This document shows, piece after piece, positions 34,096-43,024 of a DNA stretch of 64,000 bases. This stretch comes from Sphingopyxis macrogoltabida (lineage in GTDB: Bacteria > Pseudomonadota > Alphaproteobacteria > Sphingomonadales > Sphingomonadaceae): contig QFPJ01000014.1 in assembly GCA_003241685.1 (NCBI GenBank), forward strand, positions 1 through 64,000, read 5' to 3'. The translations under genes were made by a program, and so were the position numbers. Numbering within the stretch: position 1 is the first letter of the stretch; each line of letters opens with the position of its first letter. Under the pieces are notes generated by a model. The model was not told the origin of the DNA and searched no databases. It saw nothing but the letters and a program-made list of their open reading frames with translations.

Positions 34096-34926
34096 TCAGG
34101 CAGTCACTTTGTCCATGCCGAACATCGCGCGTATACCAGCAAAGAAGGCCGCGTCAGGGGTGCTTCGGCGAGTCTCCAGATGCTGGACCGCATCAGCGCC
34201 TGCGGCATAGCGAAGCTGATCATTCGCATCGGTCACCGCCTGATGGACGATCTTGGCGATGTCCTCCGGCGATGAGCCCAGCGCCATTGCTGGACCCAGC
34301 ACATCGATCAGGTTCTGCACCAATGGCTGATATTCGGTCAGTGCGGGATCATTGCTCATATCGAACGAACGCCCCGCGAAGTCCGTCCGCATGCCGCCAG
34401 GCTCAACGAGCTTCACGCGGATGCCGAGCGGAGCCAGTTCGTAATGAAGCGACTCCGACAGGCCCTCCACGGCGAATTTCGTGCCGTGGTACAGGGTGCC
34501 CAGCGGGAAGGTGATACGACCGCCCATGGACGAGATATTGACGATCGCGCCATGCCGATTGGCGCGGAAGTGCGGCAACAGCGCTTGTGTCGTTGCGAGC
34601 AGGCCCAGCACATTGACGTCGAACTGACGCCGGATTTTTTCTGGCGGGGTGGCTTCGAGCGGACCATAGGCGCCATATCCGGCATTGTTTACGAGCGCGT
34701 CGATCCGACCGAAGCGCGCGAGGCCGGCTTCTACGGCCGCGTTGATCGAAGCGGAGTCCTGGACGTCAAGTCGAGTGACGAGCATGTTGGGTAATGCAGC
34801 AAGCTCGGTTTCTTGGTGGGGCGTCCGCATCGTCGCTACAACGTTCCAGCCCTCCGCCTGGAAAAGCTTTGCGGTAGCGCGGCCGAGCCCGCTGGAGGTG
34901 CCAGTGATAAAGATCGTCTTCTGCAT
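34096..34926 (-). CDS. SDR family oxidoreductase
   Basis: The 276-residue short-chain dehydrogenase has TGTSSGLGRATA near the N-terminus, NNAGYGAYGPLE, the catalytic serine in NISSMGG, and YHGTKFA. Its closest look is to the retinol dehydrogenase-like/DltE-like class that act on hydrophobic alcohols or ketones. ATG 34926 follows AAAGGA by 6 bp. It is the upstream partner of the AraC regulator at 33061. The 269 bp between it and tRNA-Ser hold no gene that I can support. Confidence 0.88.
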   Translation of the reverse strand: MQKTIFITGTSSGLGRATAKLFQAEGWNVVATMRTPHQETELAALPNMLVTRLDVQDSASINAAVEAGLARFGRIDALVNNAGYGAYGPLEATPPEKIRRQFDVNVLGLLATTQALLPHFRANRHGAIVNISSMGGRITFPLGTLYHGTKFAVEGLSESLHYELAPLGIRVKLVEPGGMRTDFAGRSFDMSNDPALTEYQPLVQNLIDVLGPAMALGSSPEDIAKIVHQAVTDANDQLRYAAGADAVQHLETRRSTPDAAFFAGIRAMFGMDKVTA

Positions 34927-35195
34927 GGTCGTTTCCTTTCGAAGCAACCACTAGGCGCCGTGGGCAAAGGGCGTAATCGCGGGATGCGCCAAATGACTAT
35001 CCGATCGCGCCATTCATTCTCCTCGAGCCATCCGATATTTCATGGCGCTGCTCAACTGGCATCGGACGCCGTGGTGCGGTTCGGCGATTGGCCCAGGAGT
35101 GGAAGGCTGGCCCCACAAGCCGTCATCGCCAAGCTCAGCGTAGCGGCGTCGGCTCAAAAGCGGGCGTTTTCGGCAAGCGGCGGCGCATGGCGTAG

Positions 35196-35286
35196 TGGCG
35201 GAGCGGGAGGGATTCGAACCCTCGATACGGTTTTGCCGTATACTCACTTTCCAGGCGAGCGCCTTCGACCACTCGGCCACCGCTCC
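35196..35286 (-). tRNA. tRNA-Ser (anticodon GGA)
   Basis: Read on the minus strand, a 7-bp acceptor stem GGAGCGG/CCGCTCC encloses a D arm with GCCGAGTGG, an anticodon arm with loop CTGGAAA (anticodon GGA), a long class II variable arm (TATACGGCAAAACCGTAT) and a T arm with GGTTCGAATCC. CCA is encoded at 35198-35196. It reads UCC and UCU serine codons. Its 3' end faces the catabolic region to the left. Confidence 0.96.
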
Positions 35287-35363
35287 GCATCTTGCACTGG
35301 AAGGCGCGCCCTAATCGCTCGGCGGGGCTTTCGCAAGCGCATTGGGCATGTCACATATCGCGC

Positions 35364-36308
35364 ATGAGGCATCTTCTTCTCGCCGCGCTGGCGGCATCGT
35401 CGCTGATCGTTCCGCTTCGGGCGCAGGAAGCGCCGACGCCGCCGTCGCCGGGCGAGATCGTGGCCGCAGCGAAGGCGGACGAATGGATCGCGATTGCCGC
35501 GCCCGACCTGCTGGTCATGGATCTGCCCCCTGCTGCGAAAGACAAGCCGCGCCGCGTCGTGATCCAGATGATGCCCGCGCCGTTCAGCGCCGGGTGGGTC
35601 GGCAATATCCGCAAGCTCGCCGCCGCGCACTGGTGGGACGGCACCAGCATCAACCGGGTGCAGGACAATTATGTCGTGCAATGGGGCGATGCGACCGAGA
35701 AGAAACCGCTACCCGCCGGCCTCGCGACCATGGCGGAGAGCGATTATGCGACATCCGAACCGGCGGACAGCTTTCTGCCGCTGTTTCAGGTGAACGATCC
35801 CTATGCGGGCGCGATCACGCTCTATAAGGGCTGGCCGCTGGGCTTCGCGCCGGTCGATCCCGACAATTTCAATTCGGGCGACGTCTATTGGCCGCTGCAC
35901 TGCTACGGTATGGTCGGGGTCGGACGGAACATGTCGCCCGACACGGGAAGCGGCGCGGAGCTTTATACCGTCATCGGCCAGGCCCCCCGCCATCTCGACC
36001 GTAATATCGCGCTGGTCGGGCGCGTGATCAGCGGCATCGAGCATCTGTCCAGCCTGCCGCGCGGGACGGGCGATCTCGGCTTTTACGAAAATGCGAAGGA
36101 ACGCGTGCCCATCCGGTCGATTCGGCTGGCGAGCGACCTGCCCGAAGGCGATCGGCCGCGTTTCGAATATCTGTCGACGGAAAGCGACAGCTTCGCGCGC
36201 TACGCCGACGCGCGGGCCAACCGGCGCGATCCCTTTTTCATCCGGCCTGCCGGGGGCGCCGACATCTGCAACATTCCCGTGCCGGTGCGCGCGGTCGCGG
36301 CGAAATAG
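35364..36308 (+). CDS. Exported cyclophilin-type peptidyl-prolyl isomerase
   Basis: The 314-residue protein has a signal peptide (MRHLLLAALAASSLIVPL, cleavage after RAQ). The cyclophilin core is recognisable but divergent and has a long insert: WDGTSINRVQDNYVVQWGD corresponds to the family's YdGt.FHRvi..f.iQgGD, then GMVGVGR and a C-terminal GTGDLGFYENAKERVPI. It would catalyse proline isomerisation during envelope protein folding; the arginine in NRVQ is kept while the neighbouring catalytic residues vary, so activity is not certain. ATG 35364 is the start; a longer frame to 35292 would run into the tRNA. Confidence 0.85.
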   Translation: MRHLLLAALAASSLIVPLRAQEAPTPPSPGEIVAAAKADEWIAIAAPDLLVMDLPPAAKDKPRRVVIQMMPAPFSAGWVGNIRKLAAAHWWDGTSINRVQDNYVVQWGDATEKKPLPAGLATMAESDYATSEPADSFLPLFQVNDPYAGAITLYKGWPLGFAPVDPDNFNSGDVYWPLHCYGMVGVGRNMSPDTGSGAELYTVIGQAPRHLDRNIALVGRVISGIEHLSSLPRGTGDLGFYENAKERVPIRSIRLASDLPEGDRPRFEYLSTESDSFARYADARANRRDPFFIRPAGGADICNIPVPVRAVAAK

Positions 36309-36311
36309 CGT

Positions 36312-36626
36312 TTGGATGGCTTCACCGTCACGACGCAGCTCTGGCGCTGGCAATCGGCGACCAGCGGGGGAGCGTGGTTCTTCCTGACCATCGCGGGGGA
36401 CGCGGCGGACGGCATCCGGCTCGCCGCGATCAGCGGCCAGTGGCTGGACGGGCGGCGCGGTTTCGGTTCGGCGCGCGTCACCGCGCGGATCGGCGATACC
36501 GACTGGACGACATCGGTGTTTCCGCACCGCGAAAGCGGCGGCTGGCTGCTCCCGGTGAAAGCGGCGGTGCGGCGCGCCGAGCAGATTGCCGAAGACGACC
36601 GGGTAACCGTGACGATCAGTCTTTAG
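36312..36626 (+). CDS. DUF1905 domain protein
   Basis: The 104-residue protein matches the small DUF1905 beta-barrel: ARVTARIGDTDWTTSVFPH and the ending GWLLPVKAAVRRAEQI followed by DRVTVTISL. The family's function is unknown. The only start in frame is TTG 36312, three bases after the cyclophilin stop and without a good ribosome-binding site, so it is probably translated by coupling. Its 3' end overlaps the converging small gene at 36616 by 11 bp. Confidence 0.78.
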   Translation: MDGFTVTTQLWRWQSATSGGAWFFLTIAGDAADGIRLAAISGQWLDGRRGFGSARVTARIGDTDWTTSVFPHRESGGWLLPVKAAVRRAEQIAEDDRVTVTISL

Positions 36627-36750
36627 AAGCGCGCGCGTCATCGCTCCGCGCTTCGCGGGCCTGTGCCTTGCGTTTACGCAGATTGGCGCGCAGCGCCTCG
36701 GCCAGACGGCGTTCGCGTTCGAGGTCGGCGGGCGAGGGCGGCTTGCTCAT
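36616..36750 (-). CDS. Small basic/charged protein, conserved-looking, unknown function
   Basis: The 44-residue frame MSKPPSPADLERERRLAEAL, then a lysine/arginine-rich helix, is highly charged and predicted to be a single helix. I recognise similar short proteins from sphingomonad genomes but no function. ATG 36750 follows AAGGA by 6 bp; an in-frame ATG at 36777 is an alternative. It overlaps the converging DUF1905 gene by 11 bp. Confidence 0.6.
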   Translation of the reverse strand: MSKPPSPADLERERRLAEALRANLRKRKAQAREARSDDARASKD

Positions 36751-36867
36751 CCGCCGTCCTTTCCGCGAAATCGCCATGCGGTCAAGCCTCGCAGCTTGAC
36801 AGGAGAGGGGCGCCCCGCCATAGGCCGCGCCTGCCCCGCGGCATCGCCGCCGCGCATGGGCAAGGAC

Positions 36868-36942
36868 GCTGCTGTAGCTCAGTGGTAGAGCGCACCCTTG
36901 GTAAGGGTGAGGTCGAGAGTTCAATCCTCTCCAGCAGCACCA
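36868..36942 (+). tRNA. tRNA-Thr (anticodon GGT)
   Basis: Acceptor stem GCTGCTG/CAGCAGC, D arm with TAGCTCAGTGGTAGAGC, anticodon arm CACCC-TTGGTAA-GGGTG (anticodon GGT), T arm with GAGAGTTCAATCCTCTC, and encoded CCA. It reads ACC and ACU. It lies between the small gene at 36616 and the AI-2E transporter gene. Confidence 0.97.
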
Positions 36943-37064
36943 TTCCCCGCCATCGGACGATTTCCGCCACGCGCCGGCGGGCCGCATCGCGTCGCCTCTT
37001 TACCCGCCGGCCCGGCCCACGCTAGGGAGAGGAACGCATCGCCGCGGCGGCAGGGGAACAGGGC

Positions 37065-38159
37065 ATGGCGGACAGGAAGAAAACGACCGCGGCCGCCGAC
37101 GATCGCTGGGCCTTTCTGGTCATTCTGGTCACGATTTCCGCCGCCTTCATGATGGTGCTGTGGCCGTTTCTGACCGCGATCCTGTGGTCGGTCATCGCCG
37201 CGATCCTGTTCACCCCCGTTTACGAACGCTTGCTGCGGCGCATGCCGAACCGGCGAAACGGTGCCGCCTTGCTGACCCTGCTGCTGATCGTCGCGTTGGT
37301 GATCGTGCCGGCGGCGCTGCTGACCGTCGCGCTCGTGGGCGAGGCAACGGTCATTTATGGCCGCATCCAGTCGGGCGAGATCAATCTGGCGAATATCGTC
37401 GAGGGCTTTCGCGCCGGCCTGCCGCAATGGGGCTCCGACCTGCTGACACGCATGGGAATCACCAATTTCGCCGCCGCGCGCGACATGCTGGGCAGCGGCG
37501 CGGCCGATGGCCTGCGCGCCGTTCTGGGCCAGGCACTTCAGATCGGGCAGGGGCTTTTCTCGCTGCTCATCAAGCTCAGCGTCGTCCTCTATCTCTCCTT
37601 CTTCCTGATCCGCGACGGGGCCGCGCTGCAACAACGGGTCGCGGCCGCCATTCCGCTCAGCACCGATCATCTGCGCCTGCTCGTGCAGCGTTTTGTCGTC
37701 GTGGTACGCGCGACGATCAAGGGCAGCATCGTCGTCGCGATCATCCAGGGGCTGATCGGCGGAACCGTGCTGTGGGCGCTGGGCATCGAAGGCGCGCTGC
37801 TGTGGGGCGTGCTGATGGGCGCCGCATCGCTGCTGCCCGCCGTGGGCACCGGGCTCGTCTGGGTTCCAATGGCGCTCTATCTGCTGCTGACCGGGGCGAT
37901 CTGGCAGGGCGCCGTGCTAGTCTTTTGCGGGCTGTTCGTCATCGGCATGGTCGACAATGTGCTGCGCCCCGTTCTTGTCGGCCGCGAGACGCGGATTCCC
38001 GACTATATCGTGCTGATCACAACGCTCGGCGGACTTCAGCTTTTCGGTTTCCACGGCATCGTGATCGGTCCGCTGATCGCGGCGATGTTCATCGCGGTGT
38101 GGGATATCGCGACCGAAATGCGTACCGGCACCGCGCCGGTGCCGGTCGAGGCGGCCTGA
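37065..38159 (+). CDS. AI-2E family transporter (PerM-like)
   Basis: The 364-residue protein has the family's eight or so membrane segments: two near the N-terminus (FLVILVTISAAFMMVLWPFL), a long soluble region from about 90 to 160, then the C-terminal block with GSLLPAVGTGLVWVP-like AASLLPAVGTGLVWVP and DNVLRPVLVG. Members export autoinducer-2, other small molecules, or act as Na+/H+ antiporters, so the substrate is open. ATG 37065 has GGGG a few bases upstream. It stands alone between tRNA-Thr and a converging lysR gene. Confidence 0.87.
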   Translation: MADRKKTTAAADDRWAFLVILVTISAAFMMVLWPFLTAILWSVIAAILFTPVYERLLRRMPNRRNGAALLTLLLIVALVIVPAALLTVALVGEATVIYGRIQSGEINLANIVEGFRAGLPQWGSDLLTRMGITNFAAARDMLGSGAADGLRAVLGQALQIGQGLFSLLIKLSVVLYLSFFLIRDGAALQQRVAAAIPLSTDHLRLLVQRFVVVVRATIKGSIVVAIIQGLIGGTVLWALGIEGALLWGVLMGAASLLPAVGTGLVWVPMALYLLLTGAIWQGAVLVFCGLFVIGMVDNVLRPVLVGRETRIPDYIVLITTLGGLQLFGFHGIVIGPLIAAMFIAVWDIATEMRTGTAPVPVEAA

Positions 38160-38165
38160 CCGAAA

Positions 38166-39044
38166 TCAGACTTTCGCGGCCAGCAGCCAGTCGTGAAACA
38201 GTTTCACCGCCGGCTGCCGCAATGCGCGGGGCCGGCACACGAACCAATAGCTGTACGGACTGTCGACATCATAGTCGAACAGGCGCACCAGCCGGTCGTC
38301 GTTCGCGCCCGCCAGATGATGGCCGTGCATGAAGGCGACGCCGATCCCCTGCGCGGCGGCCTCCAGCATCAGCGGGCCCGAATCGAAATAATCGACCCCC
38401 GCCGGTTCCAGATAGGGCATGCCGATCTGCTTTTTCCATTCGGTGAAGGTTTCCGGCATCTCGCGGTGCAGCAGGATCGTCTGGCGCTGCAATTGTTCGG
38501 CCACGGTGATCGGCTGTCCCTGGTCGGTCAGCGTCCGGGCGGCGATGGGGAACACCTTGTCCTGATCGAGCCGCGCCGCATAGAGCGCCGGGTTGATCGA
38601 TCGGGCGAGCGCGATGGCGACATCGATACCGTCTCCCAGCCGCGCTTCGGCATGCGACATGGTGTCGATGTCGATGTGCAGTTCGGGGTGCTGTTTGCGA
38701 AGGTCGGGCAGGTGCGGAAACAGCCGTTGCTGTGCAAAGAGCGGCAGCACGTTGAGATGGAGGCGCAGCGACGCGTCGGGACTTCCCGCCTGATTGATGG
38801 CGGCGCGCAACTCATCGAGGATGGGGCCGAGATGCTCCTGCAGCGACCGCCCCGTTTCGGTCAGCCGCAAGCCATGATGGTGTCGGTCGAACAGTGGCCG
38901 TCCGACCGCATGCTCCAGCGTCTGGATGCGCCGCGACAGCGCCGGCATCGACAGCCCCAACTCGCTCGCCGCCGCCTTGACCGTGCCATGGCGGGCAACC
39001 TCCAGAAAGGCTTCCATGCTGCTGAGGGGGGGAAGGCGTGCCAT
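38166..39044 (-). CDS. LysR family regulator (GcvA-like)
   Basis: The 292-residue protein has a LysR DNA-binding domain (PPLSSMEAFLEVARHGTVKAA, SMPALSRRIQTLEHAVGRPL) and an effector domain whose end GVAFMHGHHLAGANDDRLVRLF resembles the GcvA/AmpR subgroup. Nearest divergent gene is the CDC48-like ATPase at 39220, but no LysR box is obvious in the 175-bp gap, so the target is unknown. It converges with the AI-2E transporter gene. Confidence 0.88.
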   Translation of the reverse strand: MARLPPLSSMEAFLEVARHGTVKAAASELGLSMPALSRRIQTLEHAVGRPLFDRHHHGLRLTETGRSLQEHLGPILDELRAAINQAGSPDASLRLHLNVLPLFAQQRLFPHLPDLRKQHPELHIDIDTMSHAEARLGDGIDVAIALARSINPALYAARLDQDKVFPIAARTLTDQGQPITVAEQLQRQTILLHREMPETFTEWKKQIGMPYLEPAGVDYFDSGPLMLEAAAQGIGVAFMHGHHLAGANDDRLVRLFDYDVDSPYSYWFVCRPRALRQPAVKLFHDWLLAAKV

Positions 39045-39219
39045 GTTCGTCTCGGGTGCGATGATGCCATGTCATGGGCCGACATGCCAGATTATTGTGC
39101 AGTGCGGCATAAACGGGGTGTCTTGACGATCTCTCGCCGGTGATTCCGGCTGGGGGGGTCGAAATATCGGAACGGCTTGCCTATCTTCGGCATAGTGATG
39201 CTTTTTTGGGAGATGCGCC

Positions 39220-41565
39220 TTGGCCGATGACGCGGTAAAGGAAAAACAGGTCAAACTGCAAGTCGCGAACGCGCGCGCCGAAGAAAGCGGTGGCGGCATC
39301 GCCCGCATATCGCGGGCGGCGATGGCCGAACTGGGCCTGACCGAAGGCGATGTCGTCCAGATCACCGGCAAGCGCCAGACCGCGTCGCGCATCGTCGCGC
39401 CCTATGCCGAGGACGAGGGGCTGGAAGTCGTCCGTCTCGACGGGCTTCAACGCGCCAATGCGGGCGCCGGCGCGGGCGACATGGTGGTGCTCAGCCGAGT
39501 CGAGACGCGCCCCGCGACCCGCGTCGTTTTTGCTCCGGCGCAGGAAAATCTGCGGCTGCAGGGGTCGGCCAATGCGCTGAAACGCAGCTTTTTCGGCCGA
39601 CCGCTGGTCGCGGGCGATACGGTGGCGACCGCCGGGCAACAGCGCCTGCCGTCGGGCGATATGCCGCCGCAGCTTCGCCAGATGCTCAACGCGCCGGCCT
39701 ATGCGCTGGCCGAGGTGCGACTGGTCGTTGTGTCGGCGGCGCCAAAGGGCGTCGTCTTCATCGACGAAAATACCGAGGTCGAACTGCTTCCCGAATATCA
39801 GGAGCCGCAGGACGCGCGGCGCACCGACGTGACCTATGACGATCTGGGCGGGCTGGGCGAGACGATCGACCAGCTTCGCGAGATGGTCGAACTGCCGCTG
39901 CGCTATCCCGAACTGTTCCGCCGGCTGGGCGTCGACCCGCCGCGCGGCGTTCTGCTGCATGGCCCGCCGGGAACCGGCAAGACGCGCCTGGCGCGTGCCG
40001 TCGCCAACGAAAGCGAGGCGCAATTCTTCCTGATCAACGGGCCGGAAATCATGGGCAGCGCCTATGGCGAGTCCGAAAAGCGCCTGCGCGACGTGTTCGA
40101 GGCGGCGACCAAAGCGGCGCCATCGATCCTGTTCATCGACGAAATCGATTCGATCGCGCCGAAGCGGGGGCAGGTCACGGGCGAGGCGGAAAAGCGCATC
40201 GTCGCACAGCTTCTGACCCTCATGGACGGGCTGGAACCGCGTACCAATCTTGTCGTGATCGCCGCCACCAACCGGCCCGATGCGATCGACGAGGCGCTGC
40301 GCCGGCCCGGCCGCTTCGACCGCGAGATCGTGATCGGCGTCCCCGATGAGAGCGGACGGCGCGAGATATTGGGCATCCATACGCGCGGCATGCCGCTGGC
40401 CGAGGATGTCGATCTGGCCGAACTGGCGCGCACCACCTTCGGCTTCGTCGGCGCCGACATGGCGGCGCTGACGCGCGAAGCCGCGATCGAGGCGGTGCGG
40501 CGGATCATGCCCAAACTCAATCTGGAGGAAGGCACGATCCCGCCCGATGTGCTGGACGAACTTCGCGTCACGCGCGACGACTTCAACAATGCGCTGAAAC
40601 GCATTCAGCCGTCCGCGATGCGCGAGGTGATGGTACAGGCGCCCAAGACGCGCTGGAGCGACATCGGCGGGCTCGACAAGGCGCGCGACAAGATGATCGA
40701 GGGCATCGAACTGCCCCTGAAGCATCCCGAAGCGTTCCGGCGCCTGGGCATCCGGCCGGCCAAGGGCTTTCTGCTCTATGGACCGCCCGGAACGGGCAAG
40801 ACCTTGCTGGCCAAGGCGGCGGCGCGCGAATCCGACGCGAACTTCATCGCGATCAAATCGTCCGACCTTCTGTCCAAATGGTATGGCGAAAGCGAACAGC
40901 AGATCGCCCGCCTGTTCGCCCGCGCTCGCGCGGTCGCGCCCACGATCGTCTTCATCGACGAACTGGACAGCCTGGTGCCCGCACGCGGAAGCGGCGCCGG
41001 CGAACCGCAGGTGACCGAACGCGTCGTCAACACGATCCTGGCCGAAATGGACGGGATCGAGGAGATGCAGTCGGTCGTCGTCATCGGCGCCACCAACCGC
41101 CCTAATCTGATCGATCCGGCGCTGTTGCGGCCGGGGCGGCTCGACGAACTTATCTATGTATCGGTTCCCGATGCCGACGGGCGGCGGCGGATATTGGGCA
41201 TCCATACGTCCCGGATGCCGCTGGCCGAGGATGTCGATCTGGACGCTCTTGCGACGCGGACCGAGCGTTTCACGGGGGCGGATCTGGAGGATCTGGTGCG
41301 CCGCGCCGGTCTCGCGGCGCTCAAGCGGTCGATCGCCAGCGACATCGTCACCATGGCCGATTTCGACTCCGCGCTCGAGGATACGCGCGCCTCCGTCACC
41401 GAAGCGATGGAACGCGACTATGAAAAGATCCAGGGGGAGATTAAACAGAAGGCGATGTCGGTCGACCCGATCGGCTTCTTCGCCCCCGGCATGCTGAAGC
41501 CCATCCGCGACAGCAAGCATGGCGAGGATGTCCGGGAGGCCGCGTCGGGCGAAGACGGCGTTTAG
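39220..41565 (+). CDS. CDC48/p97-type AAA+ ATPase
   Basis: The 781-residue protein has an N-terminal double-psi barrel (residues 10-100), a second N-subdomain, and two AAA+ modules. The first Walker A is GPPGTGKT at 248-255, with Walker B ILFIDEIDS and the SRH ending RRPGRFDREI; the second is GPPGTGKT near 522 with IVFIDELDS and RPGRLDELI. CDC48 hexamers thread proteins for extraction or degradation. This is an archaeal/eukaryal-type unfoldase kept by some bacteria. The start is TTG 39220 with GGGAG 7 bp upstream. Its stop overlaps the converging MFS gene by 4 bp. Confidence 0.92.
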   Translation: MADDAVKEKQVKLQVANARAEESGGGIARISRAAMAELGLTEGDVVQITGKRQTASRIVAPYAEDEGLEVVRLDGLQRANAGAGAGDMVVLSRVETRPATRVVFAPAQENLRLQGSANALKRSFFGRPLVAGDTVATAGQQRLPSGDMPPQLRQMLNAPAYALAEVRLVVVSAAPKGVVFIDENTEVELLPEYQEPQDARRTDVTYDDLGGLGETIDQLREMVELPLRYPELFRRLGVDPPRGVLLHGPPGTGKTRLARAVANESEAQFFLINGPEIMGSAYGESEKRLRDVFEAATKAAPSILFIDEIDSIAPKRGQVTGEAEKRIVAQLLTLMDGLEPRTNLVVIAATNRPDAIDEALRRPGRFDREIVIGVPDESGRREILGIHTRGMPLAEDVDLAELARTTFGFVGADMAALTREAAIEAVRRIMPKLNLEEGTIPPDVLDELRVTRDDFNNALKRIQPSAMREVMVQAPKTRWSDIGGLDKARDKMIEGIELPLKHPEAFRRLGIRPAKGFLLYGPPGTGKTLLAKAAARESDANFIAIKSSDLLSKWYGESEQQIARLFARARAVAPTIVFIDELDSLVPARGSGAGEPQVTERVVNTILAEMDGIEEMQSVVVIGATNRPNLIDPALLRPGRLDELIYVSVPDADGRRRILGIHTSRMPLAEDVDLDALATRTERFTGADLEDLVRRAGLAALKRSIASDIVTMADFDSALEDTRASVTEAMERDYEKIQGEIKQKAMSVDPIGFFAPGMLKPIRDSKHGEDVREAASGEDGV

Positions 41566-42878
41566 GCGCCAGGCTGGTCCTGACGGAGCGCGCGCCAGCC
41601 CCACAGGACCAGCCCGCCGCAAAAGCTGGCCATCAACCCGTATCCGACCATCGGATGCCAGTTGTAGAGCAGCACGCCGACGGCGGGCGAGACGATATAG
41701 GCGCTGCCGTTGATCGACGCGGTCATTCCGGCGACCGACCCTTGATCGCGCCGCGGGACCGCCAGCGAGGCGCCCGACGTGAAGCCGGGGCGGAACAGCC
41801 CGAAGCCGAGCGAGGCGAGCGCGAAGCCGATCACGATCGTGTGCAGGTTCGACGCAAGTCCGGTCATCAGCGTTCCCGCCGCTCCCAGCGCCGCCCCCAC
41901 CAGAACGGCGGTGCGCGGCGACATTTTCAGGATCGGGATCAGGCCCCATTGCGACAGGAGCGTCGCGACCGCGCCGGCCATCAGCACGATGCCGGTGATC
42001 GCCGCGCCCTCGTCGGGCCGCAGCCGCAAGCCCAGCCGGTCGAGGATCAGAAATCCGATGACGCCGAGCATCATCGCCTGGGCCTGTCCCCCGAGCAGCC
42101 CGGCGACCAGCCAGGGGCGGACGCGGGCGTCGGTCCAGCGGAGCGGGCGGTCGTCCAAGGAATCGGACGGGGCGCCGGCTTCGTCCTCCTCGTCATCGTC
42201 CGTCGCGGCTTGCGGCGATCCGCCGGCGGTCGGATAGGCGACGATCGATCCGCGCGCGGCAAAGCGCGGCACGTCGTCGGGCAGGCGCCAGCGAAGCAGG
42301 ACCAGCACGATGATCCCGATCAGCGCAAAGACGAACAGCGGCCCGGCCAGCCCGACGAACGGCAGGATGAAGAAGGGCGCGATCGCGGGACCGATCACGG
42401 TGCCGAGCCCAAAGGAGGAGGAGACGAGCGACAGCGCCTGCGTCCGTTCGGCGGGATCGGTCCGCGCCGCGACATAAGCCTGCACCGCGGGGGGAGCGGC
42501 CGACCCCAGCCCGCCGTAAAGGCTGCGGAAAAAGGCAAAGATGACGAAGGTCACGCCGGCGGCCAGATAGCCGCTCAGTCCCGCCCACAGCGTCAGTCCG
42601 CACAGCGCCATCGACGAAAAAAAGCCGATGATGCCGAGCGCCATCAGCACCTTGCGCCCGCGCTTGTCCGATTGACGCGCCCACAGCGGCGCGGTGAGTA
42701 CCCACAGCAAGGCCGACCAGCTGAACGCCAGGCTGACCCACACGTCCGGGATGTGCAGCTTCGCGCCGATCGCGGGCAGGATCGATTGCATCGCCGTATT
42801 GCCCGCCGCCGCGACCAGCATGATCGCAAACAGCACCGCCATGCGGTCGGCGGGGATCGATCGGTTTTTTTCCGCCAT
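41562..42878 (-). CDS. MFS transporter
   Basis: The 438-residue protein has 12 hydrophobic segments with a charged central loop around residues 200-245 (rich in D/E, ATDDDEEDEAGAP) and the MFS motif A-like WARQSDKRGRKVLM between segments 2 and 3. Substrate cannot be read from sequence; the overall form resembles multidrug or sugar-efflux members. It is a single gene converging with CDC48 (4-bp overlap) and divergent from the methyltransferase at 43025. Confidence 0.87.
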   Translation of the reverse strand: MAEKNRSIPADRMAVLFAIMLVAAAGNTAMQSILPAIGAKLHIPDVWVSLAFSWSALLWVLTAPLWARQSDKRGRKVLMALGIIGFFSSMALCGLTLWAGLSGYLAAGVTFVIFAFFRSLYGGLGSAAPPAVQAYVAARTDPAERTQALSLVSSSFGLGTVIGPAIAPFFILPFVGLAGPLFVFALIGIIVLVLLRWRLPDDVPRFAARGSIVAYPTAGGSPQAATDDDEEDEAGAPSDSLDDRPLRWTDARVRPWLVAGLLGGQAQAMMLGVIGFLILDRLGLRLRPDEGAAITGIVLMAGAVATLLSQWGLIPILKMSPRTAVLVGAALGAAGTLMTGLASNLHTIVIGFALASLGFGLFRPGFTSGASLAVPRRDQGSVAGMTASINGSAYIVSPAVGVLLYNWHPMVGYGLMASFCGGLVLWGWRALRQDQPGA

Positions 42879-43024
42879 GCCGCCGCTCTGTCCTTGTTCC
42901 CCGCTTTGTCGTCGTTTCCCTACACCGGATCGCCTTGCTGTCCAGTGTCAAGCCCGACTCTTTCCTTGCGCGTGGGCCGGCTTTTTGCCACCCACGAACC
43001 AGTCGAAACAATGCGAAAGCCATT

